Assembly (NCBI GenBank): GCA_030685235.1
Contig: MU839104.1
Location: forward strand, 124,001-188,000
Source of the DNA: Copromyces sp. CBS 386.78
Lineage: Eukaryota > Ascomycota > Sordariomycetes > Sordariales > Sordariaceae
Length of the DNA stretch: 64,000 bases
Direction of reading: 5' to 3'
Positions 55,201-64,000 of this stretch are shown here, one piece after another (position 1 is the first letter of the stretch; every line of letters starts with the position of its first letter). Made by a program: the position numbers and the translations under genes. Below the pieces are notes generated by a model. It searched no databases. It saw only the letters and a program-made list of their open reading frames with translations, and was not told the DNA's origin.

Positions 55201-55697
55201 GCCGATCAGCGGAGGACAGTGGACCGGAAGCGGCCCCGAGCGGGGCGCTGAACCGGACGGGGGCAACTACTTCGCTTAAGGCGGGTTAACCAATCAGCAA
55301 CACGGAATTCATGTAAATCAACCCCACCGAAAATTTTGGACAAACATGGTACACGCACGCCATCGCAGACTTCATCACAGTGGCATCCCGCTCGACTCCA
55401 GCGACCTTTCAGCGGAGTCCAGTGAGTGAAGTGACTGTGTCAGTGTGACTCCCATTGTGTTTCCTTATCTTATCACCCCGCCATCGTACCGTGACTCCCG
55501 TCCCCTCGCCTCTCAGACTTCCCAGGTCCCTTCGAATTTTGGAGATCTCTTCCTCCCGAACGCATCTCTCCTCCTTTGGAGAAGCGTTTGGCTGTGTGCC
55601 AATCCTCAAACCTCCAACTCACCAACCGCACCAACCCATATACCTACATACACCTCTTGGGTATTTTGCGCCTTTGCGCCTCACCCTCCATCCAACA
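52294..55697. other. 3.4-kb gene-poor region upstream of ade6
   Basis: No convincing gene. A GGGTTAGGGT motif occurs at 54830-54839 and a single TTAGGGTT near 54590. The last 300 bases form the ade6 promoter and leader. A 95-codon plus-strand frame at 54992 shows no motif. Confidence 0.5.
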
Positions 55698-58600
55698 ATG
55701 GAGTTCCTTACTCTTACGGGCAGCTCCTGCTACACGGCCTCCGAGGCCGTCAAGCTGAAGGAGCAGATCAACAAGACCGCCCCCATCAAGGTGTCGTCTG
55801 TCTCGGGCGTCTGGGTCTATTATGCGCACATCGCTGGCGATGCCAATTCCGCCCAGCAGAAGCTCGCCCAGCTTCTTCCTCTTTCTGCCGACCAGGCCGC
55901 CCCCCATCTTACACACATTGGCTACGGGCGCAAGTGGTATGTGACTCCTCGCTACCTCTCGCCATGGAGCTCCAAGGCCACCAGCATTGCCCAGGTCTGT
56001 GGCTACGAGAAGGAGATCCATCGCATTGAGCGTGGCCGTCTCATCCACATCGAGTTTGAGCAGCCCTTCAACGACAAGACCATCACCTTCCGCGATGTTC
56101 TGCACGACCGCATGACCGAGACCTTCTCGGCCGACGCCCCCAACCTGGTCACCATGTTTGCCGAGGGCCAGCCCCAGACTCTGGAAGTCGTCGACATCTT
56201 CGCCCCCGGCAAGGACCCTATCCAGGTCCTCCAACAATACAACAAAGAGCGTGGCTTGGCGCTTGACCAGTCCGAGATCGAGTACCTGGTCGAGAAGTTC
56301 TCCCAGCTCGGTCGCCCCCCTCACGATGTTGAGCTCTTCATGTTTGCTCAGGTCAACTCTGAGCACTGCCGTCACAAGCAGTTTAATGCCAACTGGACCA
56401 TTGACGGCTTCTCCAAGGGCAAGAGTCTCTTCGAGATGATCAGAAACACCCACAAGGTCACCCCCGACTTCACTGTCTCGGCTTACAGCGACAACGCTGC
56501 CGTCATGGAGGGTGACCACGTCAACTTCTGGTCCCCCGACTACTCGACTGGCTCGTGGAAGTTGAACAAGGAATTGATTCACGTCCTTGCCAAGGTCGAA
56601 ACACACAACCACCCCACTGCTATTGCGCCCTTCCCCGGTGCCGCCACTGGCTCTGGTGGTGAGATCCGTGATGAAGGTGCCGTTGGCAGAGGCTCCATGC
56701 CCAAGGCTGGTCTCTGCGGCTTCTGGGTCTCTGATCTTCACATCCCCGATCACACTGCTCCTTGGGAGATCGACGTCGGCCGCCCGGCCCACTATGCCAG
56801 CGCTTTGGATATCATGCTGGAAGCTCCCATTGGTAGCGCCCGCTTCAACAACGAGTTCGGCCGTCCCTGCCTTACTGGCACCTTCCGCACCCTCCTTACC
56901 GCCGATGACACCAAGGCGGAGGGTGAGTTCCGCGGTTACCACAAGCCCATCATGATTGCTGGTGGTGTCGGTACCGTCAGGGAGAAGCATGCGCTCAAGA
57001 ACCCATCCGACGTCCAGGAGGGCGCCCATGTCATTGTTCTTGGTGGCCCCGCTATGCTCATTGGTTTGGGTGGTGGTGCCGCTTCGAGCAATGACTCTGG
57101 CGAGGGTAACGCCGATCTTGATTTCGACAGTGTTCAGCGCGGTAATCCCGAAATGGAGAGGCGCGCCCAGATGGTCATCAACACCTGCATTGCCCTTGGC
57201 ATCCAGAACCCCATCGCCATGATCCACGACGTTGGTGCTGGTGGTCTTTCTAATGCCTTGCCCGAGCTTGTGCAGGATGCTGGCTTCGGTGGCAGATTCG
57301 AGCTGCGCGAGGTTGAGTGCGTAGACAAGAGCATGAGCCCCCTTCAGATCTGGTGTAACGAGGCTCAGGAGCGTTATGTCTTGCTCGTCAACCCCGATGG
57401 CATGGAGCGTTTCACCAGCATTTGCCGTAAGTTCACACTAATACCCCGAGTCATATGTATCTGGTAGTTCTGACAACATATGTAGGGAGAGAACGTTGCG
57501 GCTTCTCTGATGTCGGAACCGTCATCTCCAAGGAGGCTGATGGTGTGTCCAAGCTTATTTTGAGCGACAACCAGTCCAACGAGTACCCCCGTCCTATCGA
57601 TGTTCCTATGAATGTCCTCTTCCCCAAGGGACGTAAGCTCGAGCGCATCGTCACCTCCAAGAAGCCCCAGTGGCCTGCTTTCAGCCCTGTTGCCAGCCTC
57701 AAGGAGGCGTTTGGCGACTCTGCCAGCGACGAGGACCTTCTCAGACAGGCCGTTCAGCGTGTCTTCTGGCTTCCATCTGTTGGGTCCAAGTCCTTCCTGA
57801 TCACCATCGGTGACCGTACAGTTGGTGGTCTTACCGTGCGTGATCAGATGGTTGGTCCTTGGCAGGTTCCTGTTGCCGATGTTGCTGTCACCCTCTCATC
57901 CTTTGGCCTTAATGGTGTCAAGGGTGGCGAGGCCATGGCTATGGGTGAGAAGCCCACTCTTGCTCTCATTTCTCCTGCTGCTTCTGCCAGGATGGCGGTG
58001 GCCGAAAGTTTGTTGAACCTCGGTGCTGCCGACATCAAAGGTGGCTCTTACCGTGGTGATCTCAGGCGCGTCAAGCTCTCCGCCAACTGGATGGCCGCTG
58101 TGAACCACCCCGGTGAGGGTGCCGCTCTCTACGAGGCCGTCGAGGCCATTGGTATGGAGATGTGCCCTGAGCTCGGCATCAGCATCCCTGTCGGAAAGGA
58201 CTCGACCTCCATGAAGGCATCCTGGAAGGATGGCGAGGTCAAGAAGAGCGTCACTGCTCCTGTTTCCGTTGTCATTTCTGCCTTCACCACCGTTGAGGAT
58301 GTCCGCAGGACATGGACTCCCCAGCTTCGTCGCGTGGAGGAAGTTGGCGAGACCGTTCTCCTGTTTGTCGACTTGGCCAAGGGCTTCAAGGCTCTGGGTG
58401 GCTCTGCTCTTGCCCAGTCCTTCGGCGCGATCGGTCACGAGGCGCCTGATGTGCGCGATGTGGACGTCCTCAAGGACTACTTCGATGCTCTTGCTCAGCT
58501 CCACGAGAGCGGCGTTGTCCTTGCCTACCATGACAGGTCTGATGGTGGCTTGATTACCACTGTTGCCGAGATGATGTTCGCCGGTCGCTGCGGCGTCGAC

Positions 58601-59830
58601 TTGACCTTGGACGGCGTGTCCCAGTCCGGAAGCTTGGCCGATCTCACCGATGCGCTCTTCAACGAGGAGCTTGGTGCCGTCTTCCAGATTCGTGCCGGGG
58701 ATGAGATCAACTTCAAGCGCTGCTTCGCCACTTGCGGTCCTCCTGCTGGTCTGATCCGCAAGATTGGTGTCGTTCTGCCCACTGCCAAGCAGACACTCAC
58801 CATTCACTATGGCGAGGGCAAGCCCTTCGCCACTCTTGACCGGGCTGAGATGCAGCAGTGGTGGAGCAAGACCTCGTACGAGATGCAGAAGCTGAGAGAC
58901 ACCCCAGCCTGTGCTGACTCTGAGTATGCCGCGCTCCTTGACTCTCAAGATCCTGGTCTCTCCTACACCCTTACCTACTCTCCCGCCGAGAACATCATTC
59001 CCTTCACCGCCTCCATCACTGGCTTCTTCGGCAAAATGCCTCGTGTCGCCATTCTCAGAGAGCAGGGTGTCAACGGCTACGCCGAAATGGCCTTTGCCTT
59101 CCGTGCCGCTGGCTTCGATGCTGTGGACGTCCACATGACCGACATCATCAACGGCCGCTCTCTCGCCGACTTTGTCGGTCTCGCCGCCTGCGGTGGCTTC
59201 TCCTATGGTGACGTTCTCGGTGCCGGCCAGGGTTGGGCCAAGTCCATCCTGCTGCACGAGAAGGCCCGCGCCGAGCTCGAGGCCTTCTTCAACCGCAAGG
59301 ACACCTTCAGCTTGGGCGTCTGCAACGGCTGCCAGATGCTTTCCCGTCTCCGGTCGCTGATCCCCGGCGCCGAGCACTTCCCCACGTTTGTGCAGAACGC
59401 CTCGGCCCAGTTCGAGGCCCGCTACAGCATGGTCAAGATCGAGGAAGGCGAGGCCAGCAAGAACTCTGTCTTCTTCAACGGCATGGGCGGCTCCAGCCTC
59501 CCCATCGTCGTTTCCCATGGCGAGGGCCGCGCCGAGTTCGACTCGCAGGCTGACTTCCAGGCGCTCACCGAGCAGAACGGCATCCCCATCCGCTACGTCG
59601 ATAACCGTCTCAACGTTACGGAGGAGTACCCCTTCAACCCCAACGGCAGCCCGGCTGGTATTGCCGGTGTGGCTAGCAAGGATGGCCGTGTCCTGGCCAT
59701 GATGCCTCACCCTGAGAGAACCATCATGGCTGACGTGACGAGCTATGCTCCTGAGGACCAGCTTTCCCAGTGGGGCGAGTTCGGCCCTTGGTTGAGAATG
59801 TTCAGGAGCGCTAGACGCTGGGTTGGTTAA
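55698..59830 (+). CDS. ade6: Phosphoribosylformylglycinamidine synthase (FGAR amidotransferase)
   Basis: Two exons, 55698-57426 and 57486-59830, encode 1357 residues, matching the size of yeast Ade6. The 59-nt intron has GTAAGT and TGTAG. The enzyme converts FGAR to FGAM using glutamine and ATP in purine synthesis. Order of parts: an N-terminal PurS-like region, the linker motif SEHCRHKQFNANW, and the first AIR-synthase-like domain (VETHNHPTAIAPFPGAATG, GEIRDEGAVGRG). Next come the second domain with GVGTVREK and GGGAASSNDSG, and its counterpart near VGKDSTSMKASWKDG. The C-terminal class I glutamine amidotransferase has catalytic Cys near residue 1189 in GVCNGCQM and the PHPERT histidine and following Glu. 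It acts in the cytosol. The gene symbol follows yeast usage. Confidence 0.96.
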
Positions 59831-60347
59831 GCAAGAATGCCATGAGTTTGATGAAACAAGTCGAGGTAAGTACAGAGACATGTAGAAAACGTAAATAGAG
59901 ATGATCACACTAAAGGTTAAGGAAAGGGACAATTAAGATTAGGGAGGTTCAACATTTGCGGATTGCGGAGTATGAGGGAGGGTTTCATCCTACTGGATGC
60001 TGGGCAGGCACGGAAAAAAAGGATTGTTTCGTGCTTTGTTAGGAATTGTATATATGGGTGATAATTCAAATACCAAAAAATAGGGGCTCGCAGCCTGGAA
60101 TGGCTCTCAATCTTATGTTCTATTCGAAGTTCATTGTCACGGACATCATGTGTATTGTCGTCAAGTTCAAGTATCAGTAACACCGTAGAGCATAAACGAT
60201 CTGATTCAGCTCTTCATGCATTCATCCATTGCCTTCTGGTCTGCGTGTAAACTCATACTATGCCAACTTGTTTTATTATACCTGAGCTAAGCGGGTTAAA
60301 AATGCTGCAAGAATCATAAATCATCCATGAACAGTTCCACTAGCTCG
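59831..60347. other. Convergent intergenic region
   Basis: 3' regions of ade6 and sgt2, AT-rich. Nothing else is seen. Confidence 0.6.
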
Positions 60348-61590
60348 TTACCTTCCACCAGCACCACCAGCACCGCCAGCACCGCCGGCACCGCCGGCAC
60401 CGCCACCACCCATGAACGAGCGCGCCCTATCAACACTGTCAGCATTCTTGAACTCCTCGACTGAAAAGCATGAAGGGATAGACTCACAAGTCGGCAACGT
60501 TGGGATCGTTCATGAGCGAAGAGATATCAGGGAGACCGCCGCCGCCCTGGAACTGGTTCGCCATATCCCTGAGACGCGGGTTGCTCATAAGGTTGGCCAT
60601 CATGTCAGGGTTGCTCATCAGGTTCTGGGCCATCTGAGCAAACATGGGGTTGCCCATAATGGAGCTAAGATCGGGCATACCACCACCACCGGCACCAGCG
60701 CCCGCACCGCGACCAGCACCACCACCACCACCGAACATACCAGCCAAGCTGCTCAAATCAGGCATACCGCCGGCACCACCAGCGCCACGAGACGCAGCAG
60801 GCGCATCATCCTGACCCTCCAACTCCTCCACCCGCCTCTTGGCAGTCTCAAACCCCTTCTTCATCGCTTCGCTCCCGCCGTTGCCCTCGTACTCAATACC
60901 CTTCTGGTACGCCTCCATGGCGCCCTTGGCGTCGCCGAGCGCGAAGCGCGCCAGGCCCAGGCGGCTCCACGCCTTGGTGTACTTGGGGTCGATGGCGACA
61001 GCGGCCTCGGCGTCGGCGCGGGCAGACTCGTGGTCGCGGGCCGCGGAGTGGGCGGCGGCACGGTTGGACAGGTAGACGGCGTTACCCGGGTTCAAGGCAA
61101 GAGCTTGGGTGTAGAAGTCGATGGCGGTGGGATAGTCCTTTTGGGCCATGGCGGCGTTGCCCTTTGATTTGAGGGATTCGGCTTGCTTCTTATCTTCTTC
61201 TGTGGGGCCATTGCTGCTGCTCGAAGAGGCGGGAGCAGAGGTGGAGGAAGAGGCGGCGGCGGCGGAAGGCTTGGTAGCCTTGAGCTTCTCGTAAACGGAG
61301 TAGATCTGGAGAAGGTTCTGAGAACCGATGGCCTCGGTCACGGCAGCCTTATCGGAGGGGTCGACGCCGAAGGCCTCGCCGATGCAGTTGACGGCGATGT
61401 CGATGTTGTCCTTGTCGTCGGCCTGGAGGGTGCCGTCGGTCAGGGAGGTGTTGAGGAAGTCGCAGATGGCGAGCGCGAGGCGCTGCTTTGATGTCGTCTG
61501 TTTGGGAGGAGGAGGAGTGGTTAGCTTTTACCTAGTTCAAGGGAACGAACGGGGTAGGCAGAGAGGAGGGGAAGGGATATGGCATACCAT
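60348..61590 (-). CDS. sgt2: Small glutamine-rich TPR protein Sgt2
   Basis: Three coding exons, 61590-61588, 61497-60488 and 60426-60348, encode 363 residues. The first coding exon is the ATG alone: it is followed at once by GTATGC, and the 90-nt intron ends AAACAG before TTSKQRLALAICDFL. The last intron (GTGAGT ... GATAG) adds LARSFMGGGG and a Gly/Ala repeat tail. Domain order: N-terminal homodimerisation helices that bind Get4/5 (about 1-75), a Ser/Ala linker, three TPR motifs (from AESLKSKGNAAMAQKDYPTA to KAMEAYQ-like helices), and a Met/Gln/Asn-rich region with NPMFAQMAQNLMSNPDMMAN that binds hydrophobic clients. Sgt2 hands tail-anchored proteins to the GET pathway and recruits Hsp70/Hsp90 through its TPR clamp. 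Confidence 0.93.
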
Positions 61591-62403
61591 TTTGAATGTG
61601 TTGTGAGTGGTGACGATATGGGGGTATCTAAAAAAGTGAGAGAAAGTCGTGAAGGTTGACTTTTGGGTTGGTTTGGGACTACGGAATAGAGATGTGACCT
61701 GACAGGAAAGACGGATGCGGGCGGGCGGTCTGTACAATACAGCACACTGGTATGGAGGGGACGACACTGAGGGGCTGCAACCGCGGGACGCTTCTGGAAT
61801 TAGATGGGGCAGTCAACGCCCAGTTGGATGGGAGCAACCTAACTGCGGGGTCCGGCGCCTAGCTGGACATTTTACAGAAAACAAAATGGTTAGAGGCGAC
61901 AGGAGCACTTTGTATAGTCCTTGGAGATTGATTTAACTGTACAGCTCCCCAACCGAACCCTTGGGGTCAGGATGGGCACCCAGTGCCGTTGGGTGGAGCC
62001 TTGCTGATGTCACGCATGTGCTCCGTCAAATGCACAACGCTCTCGTCGACATTCGCGGTCGCGGTTGCGGTTGATAGCGCCCTATCTACAGCGCCTACTT
62101 GGAACATCGTCTTTACAACTCTCCAAGAGGAAGGCGGCTTCGCTCCCTGAAGTTTGACGGCGCTTCCGCTTACCGTACGTCGTTTATATATCTCGATTCG
62201 GGTCCCCCGGCCATGTTAAACCACTGCGGTCTGCTGACCTGAACCACAGCTGTTACAGTTTCCCGTCGTCGATTGAATCCCATTCTATCCTTCGTCACAA
62301 TACCCATATACCCAATCATTCACGACATACATCTTGCTTACCGATACGGCGAACGCATTAACCATCATCGAATCTTTCATCGCTCGCACCGAAATACTCC
62401 ACG
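61591..62403. other. Divergent promoter region between sgt2 and the RING-CH gene
   Basis: Serves both neighbours; a C/T- and A/C-rich leader precedes 62404. No gene or repeat is recognised. Confidence 0.6.
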
Positions 62404-64000
62404 ATGGCGACGCCAGACACCAGCTCACAAGCCACCTCGGCCCCCGTACCGAACCTTCTCACGCGTTCCAACACAAACACCTTCAAGCGATGCTGCATCT
62501 GCTTCGAGGATGAGGGCGAACGCACAAGTGAACCGGTCGTCCGACCTTGTACTTGCAGTTTCCCAGTTCACGAGACATGCCTTTTACGATGGTACGAAGA
62601 GAACCATACCGAGAGCAACAAAGACGGCGTGAGCTGTCCGCAGTGCAAGGCCCCGTTCAAAGTCGAGGAACCGTTCGACTTTATCGTGGCTCTGCGGAGC
62701 ACTATACACGCCAAATTCAGCCAGGTCTCGCCTCTTATACTCGGGTCAATGGTGGCTAGCGGTACCTTTGCCAGCTCTGCTACCTACGGTGTTGTCGCTG
62801 CGTCTTCCTTTGCCGGCTACGAGGCTGCCCTCAGGTGGGTAGGCCTCCAAGTCATTCCTGGTCAGGCTATTTCCATACCCGCGGCTAGAAGTGCACAAGT
62901 GGGAAGGGTCATGTTAAGGTTGTGGACTATGTCTTCCATCGCTCCGGCTGTCATCCTCAGCCGAGCAGTGCCCTTTCTGGCCAACTTCTTTTTTGTTCCA
63001 TTCTCCGCTATGGTATATCAACCCTTTCCCCCCATCCTGTCTCTAGGTCGTTGCTGACTTTGATCTGTCACCCAACAGTATGGCATGATGCTCATAGCCC
63101 AGGATGATCATCCAACATGGCCACCCTCTCCCACGTGGGCCATGGTGATGATGCCTTATGTACACATGAGCTATAACAGATTCTATAATTACTGGCTGAG
63201 GCCGATCGACAGACGCCTCAACCGGGCTCTACGGGGTTTTGAAAATAACTTGACTCAGACCACCGCTGGTGCCGCCGGCGGAACCGAAGCGGAAAACGCC
63301 GACGACGAAAACCAAGACCGTGGAAACCGCTTCATCCTGTCCGACCTCCTAGACCTGGGCCGCACCGCTTGGATTGTTCTCAGCAACAGCCCCGAGGTAG
63401 GCGGAGCAGAACTTGATGTCCGTATCGAAATCGGCGCGAATGTCGTCAACGATAACGATGACCCCGACCGCCAACTGGGTCTAGACGATAGTTTCCTCGA
63501 AGTTCATCCTCCGGAGGAGCCCCATAATGAGGAGATGGCTAGTGCCCTCGAACAAGCAATTGGTCAGGTCCGAGAAGTTCCATGGGCAGCAGAAGCCGAA
63601 GCCCGCCCTTCGACCCCAGCAGTGCCAGAACCAGCTACAGCTGCAGCTCCACCCCGACAGCCCCCAGCACCTGCACCTGCACCTGCACCTGCACGACAGG
63701 GGAACAACAACAACGACAGAGACCGAGACGGCGTTGAACTCCCTTCCTTCTCCTTCACAGATATCATCAACAACGTAGTCACCTCTCTCCTCTTCCCCTT
63801 CATCTCGTACGGCATGGGCGAGCTCATCCGCCTCTCACTTCCAAAGTCGTGGACCTCTCCACCCAAGCCCATCGTCACGTCCGGTTTCTTTAAGAGGGGA
63901 ACGATATTGTCGCAAGGACCCGGTGGCCTGTTGCAGCAGAGATGGGGCCGCAGTCTGGCGGGCGGATGCTTGTTCGTCGTCATAAGGGACGTGTTTGAGC
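62404..64000 (+). CDS. RING-CH (MARCH-type) membrane ubiquitin ligase, partial
   Basis: Exon 1 is 62404-63012; exon 2 starts at 63079 and runs past the window end. The intron has GTATAT and CCCAACAG. The N-terminus holds a RING-CH finger with the C4HC3 order: CCICFEDEG, then RPCTCSFPVHETCLLRWYEE and CPQCKAPF, at residues about 30-85. Hydrophobic segments follow (VSPLILGSMVASGTF, TYGVVAASSF, SIAPAVILSRAVPFLANFFF), then a long acidic/Pro-Ala-rich cytosolic region with PAPAPAPAPA repeats, and further hydrophobic stretches near the window end. Such proteins ubiquitinate membrane proteins at the ER, mitochondria or endosomes. The C-terminus is missing here only because the window ends. Confidence 0.88.

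Noticed and set aside
54992..55279. 95-codon frame before ade6
   Set aside because: No motif, no leader signals, lies in the presumed ade6 promoter region.
55644..59932. Long antisense frames (527 and 678 codons) opposite ade6
   Set aside because: Codon-bias shadows of a highly conserved gene; Gly/Val/Leu-rich without recognisable domains.
1..64000. Dispersed 5S rRNA genes or other tRNAs
   Set aside because: I looked for 5S internal control sequence and further A/B-box pairs by eye and found only the tRNA-Leu; a covariance-model scan would be needed to be certain.

Overview
The window is nuclear DNA of a filamentous ascomycete. The best fit is a Sordariomycete of the Neurospora/Sordaria type. 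Genes are GC-biased, compact and well separated. Introns are short, with GTAAGT-type donors, CTAAC/CTGAC branch sites and CAG/TAG acceptors. The protein families are fungal (Erg8, Nst1, Atg33, Rho2, Esf2), and telomere-type TTAGGG repeats occur internally. I see no mitochondrial, viral or bacterial segment.

Layout, left to right. A HAD phosphatase (1173-2314, +) is followed by a large serine-rich orphan gene (2991-5216, -). The rRNA-processing factor esf2 (5509-6608, -) is divergent from an aldehyde dehydrogenase (7250-8770, +). Next come a serine/proline-rich orphan (9910-11260, +), phosphomevalonate kinase erg8 (12058-13407, -) and, after 3 kb without a convincing gene, a 1185-residue pentatricopeptide-repeat protein (16599-20156, +). 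A highly unusual locus (about 21.6-24.1 kb, -) and a tRNA-Leu(CAG) follow. Then come atg33 (-), a small I78-type protease inhibitor (+), a Tma20/MCT-1 homologue (+) and a Cys/His-rich coiled-coil orphan (-). After a gene-poor stretch with a MITE-like element come a single-pass membrane protein (-), nst1 (-) with an attached Met-less reading frame, rho-2 (+), mitochondrial ribosomal protein mrpl28 (-), a small basic protein (-), the purine gene ade6 (+), sgt2 (-) and the start of a RING-CH ubiquitin ligase cut by the window end (+).

The genes do not form one pathway; most are dispersed housekeeping genes. Functional themes are translation and ribosome biogenesis (esf2, tma20, mrpl28, the PPR protein, tRNA-Leu), sterol and purine synthesis (erg8, ade6), membrane and tail-anchored protein handling (sgt2, RING-CH, atg33) and stress or cell-wall signalling (nst1, rho-2).

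The main discovery candidate is the minus-strand locus at 21.6-24.1 kb. A TATA box is followed by about 25 tiny introns (mostly 38-53 nt) separated by exons of mostly 24-58 nt. The intron+exon units resemble each other, as if made by tandem duplication of one spliced unit. Splice signals are kept but no reading frame runs through, so this looks like a microexon array producing a mostly non-coding or combinatorial transcript. Two secondary finds are a 6-nt microexon in the switch I region of rho-2, and a 327-codon frame without any methionine that continues nst1 past a single TAG.
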